A DNA stretch of 64,000 nt from Heligmosomoides polygyrus polygyrus (GCA_947396885.1 OX377204.1:87678728-87742727); one strand, 5' to 3'; counted from the stretch's first letter, positions 14,301 through 22,481 are shown. Made by a program: numbers and translations. The notes: generated by a model from the letters alone, not told the origin.

Positions 14301-16648
14301 TCACTTTAAATCAGATAACATGTGGTGTTCATTCAGGAGTCATAATGATAGCATGCGGAGCGGCGATCTTCTTGATTGTAATCTCTGTGCTTGCTGTCAT
14401 AATTTTGAAGAAGCACAGGGCAGAAAAAGTGAGTGACCGCATTGTAAGAGTTCGTTTCTCAAAATATTGTCTTAGTTGACCAGAATATCGTACTCTATAA
14501 TGAAGAGCTAACGCAGGTGAAACGTTTTCACGTTACAAAGAATTCCTGACAAAATGTGAGAGAACTGGGGAAGTGTCAACATCACTGACGGCGCGCTCAG
14601 TTCTCCTTACCTGCCCGTCTCCACCTAATGTAGAAGGCGGAGCGATAGGGATGTGACCAACGTCCTGTCGCGAGCCCCTGGATTCAGAATACGTGTCACT
14701 GACGTTGTGCGACAAGTGTAGGATTCAGAAAACGTGTCACACACGTCAATAAAAGGGGACCAGTAAAGCTGGTACCAGTGAAGGTTGGTCCATGGAGGGG
14801 AAACGGTAAAGGGAGACCAATGAAAGGATTGCCGGATACTACCTCAGCGGTAGGTCGGAACGGCGCAAGTGTTGTATATGGGCAGAACCGTCTCTTCCTG
14901 GGAAGTAACAAACTCCAAGTATCTCGACCCCATTACAACTCTGCGCAGAGTTAGGGGCGACGGAAGTCGCGTGTTGGCCCCCTGTTGACTCACGTGCTCC
15001 ACAGCTGACGTGCGCGCGCGGGATGAGGGCTCGTATCGCCACTCGGCGCAGTGCACAGATGGCGTAGTAGGGAAGCGCTCGGGCTCGTGAGCGAGGGGTC
15101 GAGGGTTTGGATCTCGCAGACTGCGGTTGTTTTGCGATTGTTGTTTTCTTTTTTGGTTGCTCTTTTGCAAAATCCATGTTTATCACATAGGTAATCCACC
15201 TAGGGGTACTATAGTGTGTTATAGAGCATGTTTACATATAACATACCACTCATACCGTTAACAAGGGTGGTTATTTGGGGTGCTGATCACGAATCTGATA
15301 TCCGTTCTTCACGATTCGGCTGGATAATATAGATACAGGAAGATTATATTCTTAAAGTTTCTGCCGGTGACGGCAGGTAGAGACAGAATCGTGAAAAACG
15401 AATTTGATCAGCACCCCAAATAACCCCCCCCCCCCTAGACGAAGCTTAAGCGAAATCGGTGGCCATGCCTGGACCACCCTTGTTAACGGTATAGGTGGCC
15501 CCCGACCGAATCGTGAAAAACGGATGTCAGATTTCTGATCAGCACCCCAAATAACCCCCCTAGACAAAGTTTCAGCGGATTTTCTTTTTGACCGAGGTCT
15601 TGTCGGTGGAGTCAGAACTTTTAACTAGTGCACAAAATATCTATCGTTACATAACTACGGTCACACAAAATGGGCTTCAAACAAGTGACACAAAGAAGTG
15701 AACGTTTTAGCTAATTTGTAGTTTGAAGCATATGTTATATGTAAACATGCTCTATAACACACTATAGTACCCCTAGGTGGATTACTTGTATGATAAACAT
15801 GGATTTTGCAAAAGTGCAAAACAACCGCAGCCTGCGAGATCCAAACCCTCGACCCCTCGCTCATGAGCCCGAGCGCTCCCCTACTACGCCACCTGTGCAC
15901 TACTCCGAGTTGCAGTACCAGCCCTCATCCCGCTCGCGCCCGTCAGCTGTGGAGGGCGCAACAGGGCGCCAACACGCGAATTCCGTCGCCCCTAACTCCG
16001 CGCAGAGTTTTATTGGGGTCGAGACACCTGCAGTTTGTTACTTTCCAAGAAGAGGCGGTTCTGCCCATATACAACACTTGCGCCGTTCCGACCTACCGTT
16101 GAAATAGTATCCTAAGAAGACACGATACAGGCGTATTCAACATGTGTCCGGTTTAAGAATACATGACACAGACGTCGTACATTGTGCGTCCAGATCCAGA
16201 GGACGTGATACGGATCACACTCTGCACAGCATTCAGAAGACTTTCTGAAGGTTTCGTGCAACGAGCGTGCACGTGCAGCAAAATGTGCTATTTTCGTCTC
16301 GTCCCTCATCTCGCCTTCAAATCTCGTCCAAGATGGGTGCATCACCAGTTAACCCCACCGTAATCGAGCATATCGCTCCGCCTCCTGCTGTAGGAAGGGA
16401 CAGCTAACATAGCGCACTCCTGAGTTAATCTTGGAATGATGGACAGTTCATGCTGAGGAGTAGCATATCGTTTTTAGGTCAAGCGTGCTGCGATTGCCGC
16501 CGAGCTTTCCGGCGATGGTCCGAGCGGTGTACTTCGTGCATCATCAGAGCTAAAGGCTCCCAATTCTGCGGAAGCTCCTGGACTTCGCGCATCAGGAGAG
16601 GCAGCATCTGTAGAAGTCAGAAGAAAGGGTTCTGCAGATAGTAAATGA
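759..16648 (+). CDS. IRLD-like receptor L-domain single-pass membrane protein, gene 1 (5' partial)
   Basis: Four exons are seen: 759-893, 6195-6422, 14337-14428 and 16478-16648 (TGA at 16646). Phases join as 1-1-1-0 and give about 207 residues. Exons 1-2 carry the leucine/asparagine pattern of the receptor L domain (Pfam Recep_L_domain): [15 protein letters not shown], then [13 protein letters not shown]. Exon 3 is one membrane helix of about 20 residues ([18 protein letters not shown]) followed by basic KKHR. Exon 4 is a 57-codon Ser/Ala-rich cytoplasmic tail. Acceptors are TTTCAG, GTTTAG, ATTCAG and TTTTAG; donors are GTATGT, GTATGA and GTGAGT. The signal peptide and first exons are off the left edge. 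Introns are 5.3, 7.9 and 2.0 kb, filled with transposons. Family knowledge: C. elegans irld genes encode single L-domain proteins, some (HPA-1/HPA-2) linked to EGF signalling. A ligand for this protein is not inferable. Confidence 0.85.
977..1686 (+). mobile_element. mariner-type element M1, inactive
   Basis: The terminal inverted repeats are GGGTGGGCTAAAAGTAATGA on the left and its near-complement on the right, flanked by TA at 975-976 and 1687-1688. Inside, about 1300-1560 on the plus strand encodes a transposase C-terminus with the second catalytic Asp (LLLDNATPH) and the third ([12 protein letters not shown]), spaced as in DD34D mariners. The N-terminal half is missing and stops interrupt the frame. 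A second, solo right end of this family is at 48036-48094. It sits in intron 1 of gene 1. Confidence 0.85.
1692..2379. other. Intronic repeat-like sequence, mostly unassigned
   Basis: No gene is seen. About 1905-2000 contains a segment ([11 protein letters not shown] when translated) that recurs inverted near 56830-56930, so at least this part is a dispersed repeat. About 1740-1900 and 2030-2380 are not recognised; the right part may be the degraded 5' portion of the LINE that follows. Confidence 0.3.
2380..3482 (+). mobile_element. RTE-like LINE fragment, family A, copy 1
   Basis: A 5'-truncated, frameshifted reverse-transcriptase region. Readable pieces in order are: [17 protein letters not shown] (RT fingers, near 2430), a decayed YADD box (YADEE near 2710), then [20 protein letters not shown] and [11 protein letters not shown]. 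Past 3100 comes a C-terminal segment with [18 protein letters not shown]. The frame breaks near 2600, 3090 and 3280. The 3' end runs into an AGAAGAGAAAGAAG purine tail. The much longer copy at 59040-61937 gives the order of domains. It lies in intron 1 of gene 1. Confidence 0.85.
3483..3826. other. Unassigned intronic sequence
   Basis: Between the LINE tail and the next mariner. I see no open frame, repeat or structure that I can assign. Confidence 0.3.
3829..4747 (-). mobile_element. mariner-type element M2, inactive
   Basis: The TIR TTAGGTCGTTACC at 3829 is matched by GGTAACGACCTAA ending at 4747; TA flanks both ends (3827-3828, 4748-4749). On the minus strand, transposase pieces run from about 4480 to 4020: [19 protein letters not shown], then [10 protein letters not shown], then [12 protein letters not shown]. 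The second catalytic Asp (HDNARPH in active relatives) is Gly, and the frame is broken, so it is dead. It abuts element M3 with only one TA between them. Confidence 0.85.
4750..6031 (-). mobile_element. mariner-type element M3, nearly full length
   Basis: The TIR TTAGGTTGTAACGAA..ATGGCACTG at 4750 matches its complement ending at 6031, with TA at 4748-4749 and 6032-6033. It is 1,282 bp, about the usual length of a mariner, and carries a transposase reading right to left. It lies just upstream of the second visible exon of gene 1 (6195-6422) and reads against that gene. Confidence 0.9.
4827..5861 (-). pseudogene. mariner transposase (SETMAR-like type), two lesions
   Basis: It begins [15 protein letters not shown].. 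with the paired helix-turn-helix region ([17 protein letters not shown], then [15 protein letters not shown]). All three catalytic aspartates are readable: TCDEKW near 5390, LLHDNARPH near 5110 and [12 protein letters not shown] near 5010. Two lesions are seen: a frameshift near 5505 between the DNA-binding and catalytic parts, and one in-frame TAA near 5270 just after MVTV. It ends ESEGFYFD. The total of roughly 345 codons matches intact mariner transposases. This is the least decayed transposase in the window. Confidence 0.85.
6720..6905 (-). repeat. Dispersed phrase repeat R, inverted copy
   Basis: A degenerate interspersed repeat built of phrases such as AAGTGTCCAATTT and GACGTGAAAATGGTACA. 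Here it is in reverse orientation (GTCGAATTTTCGCGTGAATTG and following). Related stretches: 7655-7905, 33480-33570, 35040-35300, 41255-41360, 42300-42420, 52960-53115 and 53640-53930. I found no coding capacity or TIRs. Confidence 0.5.
7464..7553 (+). repeat. Three tandem 30-bp units
   Basis: AACAAGTTACTTGCGCC recurs at 7464 and 7494, and as AACAGGTTACTTGCGAC at 7524: exact 30-base spacing with a few substitutions. It is a small minisatellite in intron 2 of gene 1. Confidence 0.75.
7655..7905 (+). repeat. Dispersed phrase repeat R, direct copy
   Basis: It shares order and phrases with 35040-35300 (TTCAAACAGTGTCTTCACTTATTGG.., then TTGGATTTAGAAGATG.., then TTAGAAGTG and GAAAAGTGTC). The open frame across it (108 codons) is not conserved between copies and is not called as a gene. 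Confidence 0.5.
7984..8317. mobile_element. GC-rich palindromic MITE with inner palindrome
   Basis: The ends AAGGCCCATGCACACTTCTG and its reverse complement (CAGAAGTGTGCATGGGCCTT) bound about 334 bp of very GC-rich sequence, with a further near-palindrome around GGAATGGTTCAAACCATTCC at 8153-8172. No coding sequence. Its right end abuts a second MITE (8314-8459). Confidence 0.75.
8314..8459. mobile_element. GC-rich palindromic MITE, short
   Basis: The TIR AAGGCCTTCGCACACTTTCG at the left matches CGAAAGTGTGCGAAGGCCTT at the right; the inner arms continue with the CGCCGCCACG/GTGGCGGCG pair. About 146 bp. Confidence 0.75.
8459..9233 (+). mobile_element. TIR element of family P (CCACCGGTGG palindromes), copy 1
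   Basis: The end ACACATTGACGACAAT at 8460 is repeated inverted at about 9217-9232. Inside both ends lies a 20-bp palindrome ATGAGCCACCGGTGGCTCAT (8519-8538, perfect; 9153-9172, one change). The middle holds inverted copies of the ACGGTAGG-type repeat (8610-8950). A second copy in the opposite orientation is at 29108-29970. No transposase is seen, so it is non-autonomous. Confidence 0.75.
9236..9600. repeat. GC-rich hairpin repeat
   Basis: A strong hairpin at about 9283-9338: GCGCTCCAGCCTTTCGC pairs with GCGAAAGGCTGAGCGC across a short loop. The right arm and next bases (GAGCGCGGACAGA..GCGAATAGCAG) recur inverted near 13450-13490, so this belongs to the same repeat complex that surrounds the hAT-like element. 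Confidence 0.55.
9726..9872. mobile_element. GC-rich palindromic MITE
   Basis: AAGGCCCCCACAGAGTTCTG on the left is matched by GAACTCTGTGGGGGCCTTT on the right, about 147 bp, with mirrored GC-rich inner arms. It abuts the next MITE at 9880. Confidence 0.7.
9880..10002. mobile_element. GC-rich palindromic MITE, 'GTTTATACTTGCGCC' type
   Basis: The TIR GTTTATACTTGCGCCGC near 9881 and its complement GCGGCGCAAGTATAAAC near 10001 bound a ~120-bp element whose middle carries ATCGACCGGGCGGCACGA..ATCGATATCCATGG. Relatives: 13872-13999 (nested in a SINE), 33568-34521 (larger) and a worn copy near 53745-53870. Confidence 0.75.
11238..11315 (+). repeat. (ATT)n microsatellite
   Basis: About 26 uninterrupted ATT units inside the hAT-like element, immediately before the LINE fragment. 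Confidence 0.95.
11390..12690 (+). mobile_element. LINE fragment, family B (RTE-like), copy 1
   Basis: Reverse-transcriptase pieces on the plus strand: [20 protein letters not shown] near 11570, then [15 protein letters not shown] near 11870 with the catalytic FADD box, then [14 protein letters not shown] and [10 protein letters not shown]. The frame breaks at 11765, and the region after 12105 is scrambled by a templated inverted duplication (12134-12210). The 3' part (DALRVPRA..-type, near 12560) recurs alone at 23450-23610 and inverted at 32645-32800 and 44470-45440. 5' truncated; nested in the hAT-like element. Confidence 0.85.
12134..12210. repeat. Near-perfect 77-bp palindrome inside the LINE
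   Basis: Arms of 30 bp (12134-12163 and 12181-12210) are exact reverse complements. Six more pairs extend inward, one a G-T type mismatch, leaving a 5-base loop TGAGG. The right arm is the normal LINE sequence; the left arm appears to be its inverted copy. Confidence 0.9.
13813..14245 (-). repeat. SINE family S1, copy split by a MITE
   Basis: It is the same repeat as 387-678. The left part ATAAAGGACAGAGGACGGC.. runs to about 13866 and resumes at about 14004 with GCTTCTACATTAAGCCG... Between them lies the GC-rich MITE 13872-13999. The tRNA-like head is at the right end (reverse strand) near 14160-14240. It ends about 95 bases before exon 3 of gene 1. Confidence 0.65.
13872..13999. mobile_element. 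GC-rich palindromic MITE nested in a SINE
   Basis: CTGGTTTATAGTTGCGCGC at the left mirrors GCGCACGTGTAAACCAG at the right. The middle carries ATATCGACCGAGCGGCACGA and ATCGATATC, as in 9880-10002. It clearly post-dates the SINE it interrupts. Confidence 0.8.
14530..16235 (+). mobile_element. Helitron-family array fragment split by a long inverted repeat
   Basis: Two pieces, 14530-14831 and 16114-16235, carry the minisatellite phrases typical of the Helitron-like family in this window: GACGTTGTGCGACAAG, then ATTCAGAAAACGTGTCAC, and the GGGGACCAGTAAAG type. No Helitron end is seen here. It lies in intron 3 of gene 1. Confidence 0.5.
14832..16113. repeat. Long inverted repeat with tRNA-like segments in both arms
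   Basis: Left arm 14832-15242 and right arm 15729-16113 are reverse complements at roughly 85 percent by eye, with a ~490-bp spacer. Each arm contains a tRNA-like stretch (left 15061-15118: GGCGTAGTAGGGAAGCGCTC .. GAGGGTTTGGATCTCGC), suggesting two head-to-head SINE copies or one foldback element. The spacer 15243-15728 holds ACGGTAGG-type repeats. Long open frames within the arms are shadows of this structure. Confidence 0.8.
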
Positions 16649-16743
16649 GGACCGATAAATGTTACGCACTTACAGAGACAAGCGACTTAATCCTCTTTGA
16701 CATTTAACCTTCTGCTCGATGCATTACATTCAACTGTCTGAAA

Positions 16744-16749
16744 AATAAA
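16744..16749 (+). promoter_or_regulatory. Poly(A) signal AATAAA of gene 1
   Basis: AATAAA lies 95 bases after the gene 1 stop codon (TGA 16646-16648), a normal nematode 3' UTR distance. Confidence 0.7.
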
Positions 16750-16961
16750 TTTTGGTTTTTTTTGTAATCGATTTGCTTTTGTTCAGATGTATTTTACTGG
16801 TAACCAGACGTTGGATCCAACGCCGATTCGGAGAATTCGAATGCTTCATTTTTTTGAACCCTGGCTGAAAGGATTCTGCAAGAATAGGATTTTTGAAACA
16901 CCGGCATATTAAGGCGATTCAAGTTGGGGTGATGTTCATCAGGTCGAATTTTCGGATAATT

Positions 16962-17101
16962 CAGGGGCCAGATTCATCAACCGCTTACCTCTTTCTACCG
17001 TGAAAATACCACAAAACTCCCTGATATGACATCAGCATCATCAGCCCTGACGACATTTTCACCGTTAGGGGCTTTAAGCGGTTGATGAATCTGACCCCTG
17101 G
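16962..17101. mobile_element. Short MITE, 'GATTCATCAAC' family, copy 1
   Basis: 140 bp with 26-bp TIRs (CAGGGGCCAGATTCATCAAC.. and complement) that differ at one position. Related elements: 17131-17272 (worn) and 25549-25711. Single related ends are near 17285 and 19930. Confidence 0.85.
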
Positions 17102-17130
17102 TAACTGGTTTTAATCCGAAATCTGAGGAA

Positions 17131-17272
17131 GGATTCATCAACAATTAAACTCTCGGGTCGTATGCGGGGTATAAGGGGTAGAGATATGATAAGCGATAGA
17201 AATGAATGCTTCAGCTTGGGCATCTCTACCGCTTATACTCGCGGATTGGTCGTTCATGAATCCGGCCATTGA
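17131..17272. mobile_element. Short MITE, 'GATTCATCAAC' family, copy 2 (worn)
   Basis: GGATTCATCAACAATTAA on the left and GTTCATGAATCCGGCC on the right, with mirrored inner GGGTAGAGATA / CATCTCTACC segments. Confidence 0.6.
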
Positions 17273-17616
17273 TGTGTAATCTGGAACTGAATCCATGATG
17301 AACGACTTGATCAACGACTTACAGCAATTTAACAGAGAAAAATACAGCCGAAATCCCTGACAGCGCGGCTTATCAAGCGATATGGTGAGCGATAAGGGGG
17401 GGGGGGGGCGGCAGCGATACTCAAAATGGCGCGTGCGGTCGCGCGCGCGTGCTCGCCCCGGGCGGAGTCCTCGCTGCTTAGCTTGCTGAAAGGACGAGTT
17501 TTACGCGATCGCGCCGACGCCGAGCGGGCTGGAGCGTGAGAGAGTGCGGATGCTCTGGTGAGTGCTACGTCAAAGAAGTAGAGAAGGGAACTGGTGAAGC
17601 TGAATGACGAGGCGTA
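17273..17616. other. Unassigned sequence before the Helitron-like element
   Basis: It holds one more GATTCATCAAC-like end (near 17285-17320), a G tract near 17396-17408 and a GC-rich stretch. No gene is seen. Confidence 0.3.
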
Positions 17617-17699
17617 TCCTACTATATATAAAAGAGTAAGCGGTTGTCCGTCCGTCTGTCCGTCCGTCTGCCTATCCGTCTGGCCTTTCCTATCCTAGA

Positions 17700-18085
17700 C
17701 GTCGAGTAACAGGCGTCCGGGTTCAGACCATGTGTCACCCATGTCAGGTCGAGAAGGTCAGAAGGCGTGTCACCGATGTCGCGCAAAGGGCTTTCGTACT
17801 CACCATCAGAAGACATGTCACCGACGTCGTTCTACAGGTGTCCGAATTCAGAAAAGGTGTCACCGACGTCGTTCAACAGACGTCCGGGTTCATAAGAGGT
17901 GCCACCGACGTCGTGCAACAGGCGAACGGGTTCGGAAGAGCTGTCGCCGAAGTCGCGCAAAGAGGGAAGGGGGAGGGCAGGTACAGAAGACATGTCAGCG
18001 ATGTCCTTCAAAAGACGTCCGGCTTTAGAAGACGAGTCAACGATGTCGATTAAACGATGTCCGGGTTCAGGCATGTCACCGATGT
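17700..18085 (+). repeat. ~42-bp minisatellite in Helitron-like element 1
   Basis: About nine units reading roughly GTCCGGGTTCAGAAGACGTG + TCACCGACGTCGTGCAACAG, spaced 41-48 bases. The same unit appears at 36590-36930 in element 2 and in fragments at 14640-14740, 16130-16200 and 47450-47520. Confidence 0.85.
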
Positions 18086-18703
18086 CACGCCGTGAGCGTG
18101 GGAGGACAAGTTTGGGGGGGGGGGGAATATCTTGAAAAGTGAAATTCTTGAAATTCGTGAAAGTGAGGGGGAGGGGGCTGGAGGTGACACGGAGACGGGG
18201 AACCAGTAATACGGGATCTCTAAAATGGGGTCAGTAGACGGGACCAAGGGAATGGGGAAACCAATAATGGTGTTCAGTAGACGGTTACCAATAAGGGAAC
18301 AAGAAAGGAGGAGTTAATTAAGGATGGTTACCAATAAGGGCAATCAAAAAGAAGGGGTCCAGCAGCTGAAGCGGGCAAGAGGGGACCACTAAAGGATGAC
18401 CTGTTCGAGAGAACCAGTAAGGTGGGGTGGGGAGGGGGGGGGGGGGTGGCGTCCGGATTCAAAAGATGTGTCAGTATTGTGGGGCAACGGGCTTCCGCGT
18501 TCAGAAGACGTGTCTCCGATGTCGGTCAAAGGCCGCTTGGGATTGCAAGACGTGTCACCGACGTACAGAGGCAGGCGCGTTCGCTTATCCGTTTAGTATC
18601 TCTTATTATTGACAGTTTTGAGGAAAACATTTTTCTAAAACATAGGAGAGAGGTTATCTCCTCAATGGATGATATCTGTGTGATTCTTTCCATCTTCTAA
18701 CAG

Positions 18704-18804
18704 TGATGACTTTATTGGGAACTTCATTTCAAGAGAGCAGTTATATGAAACAGCTGTATCACAATCGCAGAAGGTTTCGGACATGAGCAAACCGAATCAG
18801 CATG
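18704..18804 (+). pseudogene. Coding-like exon inside the Helitron-like element
   Basis: Acceptor CTAACAG before 18704, an open frame DDFIGNFISREQ.., then donor GTATGC after 18804; entry with one carried base and exit in phase 1. It is absent from the other two Helitron-like elements as far as I can see. Gene-fragment capture by Helitrons is well known, so a captured host exon is the most economical reading. The parent gene is not recognised. Confidence 0.4.
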
Positions 18805-18904
18805 GTATGCGTCTGTGTAAAGAAGTTTTTCAGGGTTTCAGGGTTTGGGGGCGAAGCCCCCAACCAGACGTTTGGCGGCCGCTAGGCCGTTGAACGTCTG
18901 GTCC

Positions 18905-19485
18905 AAAAATAACAGCTGAGTGAGTTATTGATAATCCTTAGGATACACTAGAAGAACAAGCCCTTGTTTTTAGGATCGGAGACTCATGTTTAAAATGGGA
19001 AGTTGTTCAATTATAGGTCTATTGTGTTTCAAGCGTTCCCTACAATGGCTACGCGATCAGCGTATATTGTGAATATAGAGGCTGAATACATAAAAGATTA
19101 GCGAAGCTATACATATTGGATTTGATGGCCTTTTTGTGAGGGTTCCAAGCTTTCTGTGAATTCACGTTCATGACTGCCACTTCATTTTCTCCTCAATAGG
19201 TTTTAAGATCTAAATTCAAAGATCTAAAGTGCACGAAATCAGCTCTCGCAGCCCAACAAAATGTATCTTTAAAAAATGTATCTTTAACGACACCTGATGG
19301 TCAACTGGCCCGATTACGATTATAAATATCGGAATACTCTAATATATCTCCAATATAGGTAGACAATGTGGTGGACTCCAAAGAAACCATATATGGGATT
19401 GTTCAACTATCTGCGGCCAAAACACTGTAAGCATCATGTGCTCTTGGAATATCTCTTCTTTATATAATAGGATTTTCACTACTAT
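18905..19485. other. AT-rich intergenic sequence
   Basis: No gene, repeat or structure could be assigned. Confidence 0.3.
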
Positions 19486-19779
19486 TCAATAAGTTGAAAC
19501 CATCTTTGGAGCATGCTTATTTTTAACCCACAAATGGACTTCACCAGTTGTCTCTCCCTCACCCATTTGACGTAGTTTAGGTCTCACACCAGTCTTGATC
19601 ACTCCTATTTCTTCATTGTGTAGGGTGAAATGTAGAAGACGTTGTAGCCGTTTCACGATTGCATCGAATTCCACAGCTTTCTTTCTCTGAGAAAATGAGC
19701 CGAAACGCTTCATACGACAAGTTGGGACGCGGCCTTGCGCTGTAGCAAGCTGAGCGCATCGGACAACTCCTACGCGCAC
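19486..19779 (-). CDS. Unassigned 97-codon open frame
   Basis: It reads MRVGVVRCAQ.. and ends ..KNKHAPKMVSTY. The C-terminal two thirds (KKAVEFDAIVKRLQRLLHF.., then IGVIKTGVRPKLRQMGEG) look like real protein, with charged and hydrophobic residues alternating and no repeats. A GATTCATTAA-type MITE end lies just to its right (near 19930), so this may be a remnant of that family's transposase. I recognise no domain, and no splice sites force the start. Confidence 0.35.
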   Translation of the reverse strand: MRVGVVRCAQLATAQGRVPTCRMKRFGSFSQRKKAVEFDAIVKRLQRLLHFTLHNEEIGVIKTGVRPKLRQMGEGETTGEVHLWVKNKHAPKMVSTY

Positions 19780-19949
19780 CTGCTGTGGCTAGAGGTGACT
19801 CTGCCTGCAACGCCGCACCGCGACCGCTCGCATGGCTGCGAGTGAGTATCGTTGCTCGCAGCCAGCGATAAGCCGCGTTATCTGAGTTTTCCGCTGTGAA
19901 TTCTCTTTTAAAGTCATGTAAGTCTTTAATGAATCCGACCCCTGATATC

Positions 19950-20895
19950 AGAGGTGAGATCCGAAGGAAATAAATCAGTGATTTGGATCATCTGAAAGTT
20001 CTTTCTGGAGCAGCATGCTATTCTCGCCCGACACGGAGATGACACACGACGCGAAAAAACCGGATATCATCCCCGAGATCCGACCATCCCCACACCACCT
20101 TATGCACATCTCATCGTCAGGGCCGCCCGTCGGAGATGGCAGGTATAGCAGAGTAGTAGGGTAGCGAAGCAGAGTATTCCGACTAAAGTGGCACTCTCAC
20201 AGCTGCGAGCTCATAGCTAGTGAATGAATTGAGTGATTCTACACCACAAGTATGGCGCAGCATTTAGAATGATGTGATTTACGATACTGTTTTCGGTGAA
20301 ACTCTAGTACAGGGGGCCCTGTGTAGGACAGAGCATAGATCACTTACTGAGCCCCAGTGATACAAAATAAGTTGAGCACTAAAGGCTACGGCAAAATTAT
20401 TCTTTTTGAAGATTTGCAATATCGGCTTCTTCAATGATTCAATTACCAGGAACTTTTACTCTTACCTATTCAGTCTTAGTCTCGAGAAATATCGTGCTGG
20501 GTATCACAAAGGTTCATGAAGATGTCGAGGATCTTAGAAAAACCCGAGAAATATTATGAAAAAACTAGAACAGGATTCTGCTAGGAATGTTCTCTAATAA
20601 ATGAATTATTCGCGCAGTCTTCATCCGAAGGCATTAGTCAAAATATCTCCACAGGGAATTTTTAAGCATTCTTGTACAGCTCAATAGATAGAGCTTAAAA
20701 TTTTGATAATAAAGTATGCAAAATTCGTGCCTAATTGTTCGTGAAGCTTCAGCTAAAATCCTGCGTCAAAATATCTCTACAGAGGAATTTTTAAGCGTTC
20801 TTGTACAGCTCATCAGATAGTGCTCAAAATTCTGATGTGAAAGTGTAGATCTCGCACCAGTATGACTCTTTACGCTGCCCTTGTAAACCCTCTGA
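19950..20895. other. Intergenic sequence with short internal repeats
   Basis: Two copies of a ~70-base segment (AAAATATCTCCACAGGGAAT at about 20640, and a near-copy at about 20768) form an imperfect direct repeat with ~130-base spacing. Otherwise nothing assignable. Confidence 0.35.
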
Positions 20896-20899
20896 ATAA

Positions 20900-21195
20900 G
20901 TTAAAGGATAAAGGATAAAGAACGGCGTTACTCAATCCCTTCTGGGATGCGCCAACGCATTCTACTTCTACGGGAAGTCGTGGAGGCGACATGAATGCGT
21001 ATTTGGCCATGCAATGACTTGCGGTGGCCAGCCGATGAACAAGTCAACGCTTTATCCTTCCCAGACAGTCTGGTACCAATTCACCGACCCCGGAGGGATG
21101 GGAGGCCTTTCCTGGGCTGTAAATCAGAACCAAGAACCTGGTATCGGGTGCACGCGACAGCCGAGGCTTCTCCGACTGCGCTACACACTTCCTCG
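20900..21195 (-). repeat. SINE family S1, copy
   Basis: AAAGGATAAAGGATAAAGAA at the left is the 3' tail on the minus strand. The tRNA-like head on the reverse strand is near 21120-21190, with a worn A box. Confidence 0.75.
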
Positions 21196-21214
21196 GCAGC
21201 CCCTATACCGCTAA

Positions 21215-22180
21215 CCTGAATTATCACAAGAATCGGGGCCTTTCAAAAATGCCATTCCGGGCGCAATTGTTTTAACCGGGTTTAAAAAAACGGCAGATTC
21301 AAATCGTCCGATTCGGTGTCGGATCCAATGTCTACTGGTAAACCATTAACATTTTGTTAATGGTGCATCGTCGTTACTCTATCACAGACCTCATCAACAT
21401 CTCTAACGCCGGACGACACATTACGACACATTACACATTGGATCCGATCGAAAATCTTCGGATAATTGGATGATTCCGATAAGGGATTACGGCGATTTCC
21501 CGATCTTCGGATTTCTGGATGATTCGGATAAGGGCAGGGCACAATGAGCAGATGGGGTGGGGAGGCAGTCCATCGGTACTCATCCGTATCCGACTGCTAC
21601 GCCCCAGGCGGTTGAAGCCCATGGGCTGTCCCTCCCGTCCGCTCATTGCGCCAAGGGCTATTTTGCGACCCCGGAATTTTTAGATGATTCGGAGGGATCA
21701 GAGTGCATATTTATTCTACAGAAGAAAAATGGATTATGAATACCTGTGACAGAATCACAGAGACGCAAAAAAGGAAAAGGTGCTATGAGTAAACAACAAC
21801 AAGATAGCAACATGCATGCCTCCTTGAAACAACGCGGTGCGATGGCATTCATTCCTTCCTTCGTTTGTATGCCCAGTGGCCACAACAGTTGAATTTTGGC
21901 CGACTATGGTGGATGCAGTACCGGTGCAATCCCAATCGTGGGGGCACTCCATAACGACGTGTGAATACCACCAGTTTACGTTTAACACATGCAACATAAC
22001 ACATGAACGATCTTACCTGATCCCCTTCTTTGGAAATCGTCGATCTTGACGTAAAATATAAAAAATTCGTTACAAAATTGTGAAGAGGCTGCAGGGGCGC
22101 TGCACGTAATCCTTGTTTTCAAATTCCCGTGCACCAAAAGCGTGCGCGTCGACTCACTCATCATGTGTAACACATAGGCC
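21215..22180. other. Intergenic sequence with dispersed repeat pieces
   Basis: 21440-21540 contains a repeated GGATGATTCCGATAAGGG / GGATGATTCGGATAAGGG motif. About 21920-22050 shares its sequence (GTGCAATCCCAATCGTGGGG..) with the end of the TIR element 25970-26452. No gene. Confidence 0.35.
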
Positions 22181-22182
22181 TA

Positions 22183-22270
22183 TGTTATACTCCCGCGGGA
22201 CGTCCGCGGACGGACGGTGCACCGCGGACGGTCGTCGTCCCGCGGGCGCCCTCCCGCGGACGGTTTGCAT
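22183..22270 (+). mobile_element. Left half of a 'TATACTCCCGCGGG' MITE
   Basis: GGCCTATGTTATACTCCCGC followed by GGGACGTCCGCGGAC resembles the left end of the 152-bp MITE at 31093. The matching right end is not nearby; the next inverted copy of this terminus is at 27085-27125. Confidence 0.6.
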
Positions 22271-22481
22271 TGGAGCACGTTTTCGGGACCGAACTTGGAT
22301 CGTTGCCAAGCGTTCGGAATGGCGACGTTTGCCCGGCTTCTCCGCAATGTTTTTTGTTTTTGGGTTTTATTTGTGGTTTAATTCCATTCCCGTCAGATTT
22401 TCTAACTTTCCTCGTGGCGTTATCGTTGTTTTTTAAGTTTTCGCCGCTCCGTCGTCATTTTTTGCCGCGGGAGGGGGGATT

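Larger units (their letters stand above)
17617..18901 (+). mobile_element. Helitron-like non-autonomous element 1
   Basis: It starts TCCTACTATATATAAAAGAG, preceded by A, then runs of GTCCGTCCGTCT. It ends ..GGCCGTTGAACGTCTGG followed by T. The 3' end holds two hairpins: TTGGGGGCGAAGCCCCCAA, and a terminal one pairing CCAGACGTT with AACGTCTGG. This fits Helitron rules (5' TC, 3' CTRR, insertion between A and T). The interior has a ~42-bp minisatellite (17700-18085), a GGGACCAGTAAG-type array (18180-18420), more 42-bp units (18450-18590) and a coding-like exon (18704-18804). No Rep/helicase gene. Related 3' ends are at 39658 and 48035. Confidence 0.75.

Noticed and set aside
14839..16107. Frames of about 100 codons in the inverted arms
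   Set aside because: The same peptides appear from both arms because the arms are inverted copies; no conservation of one frame.
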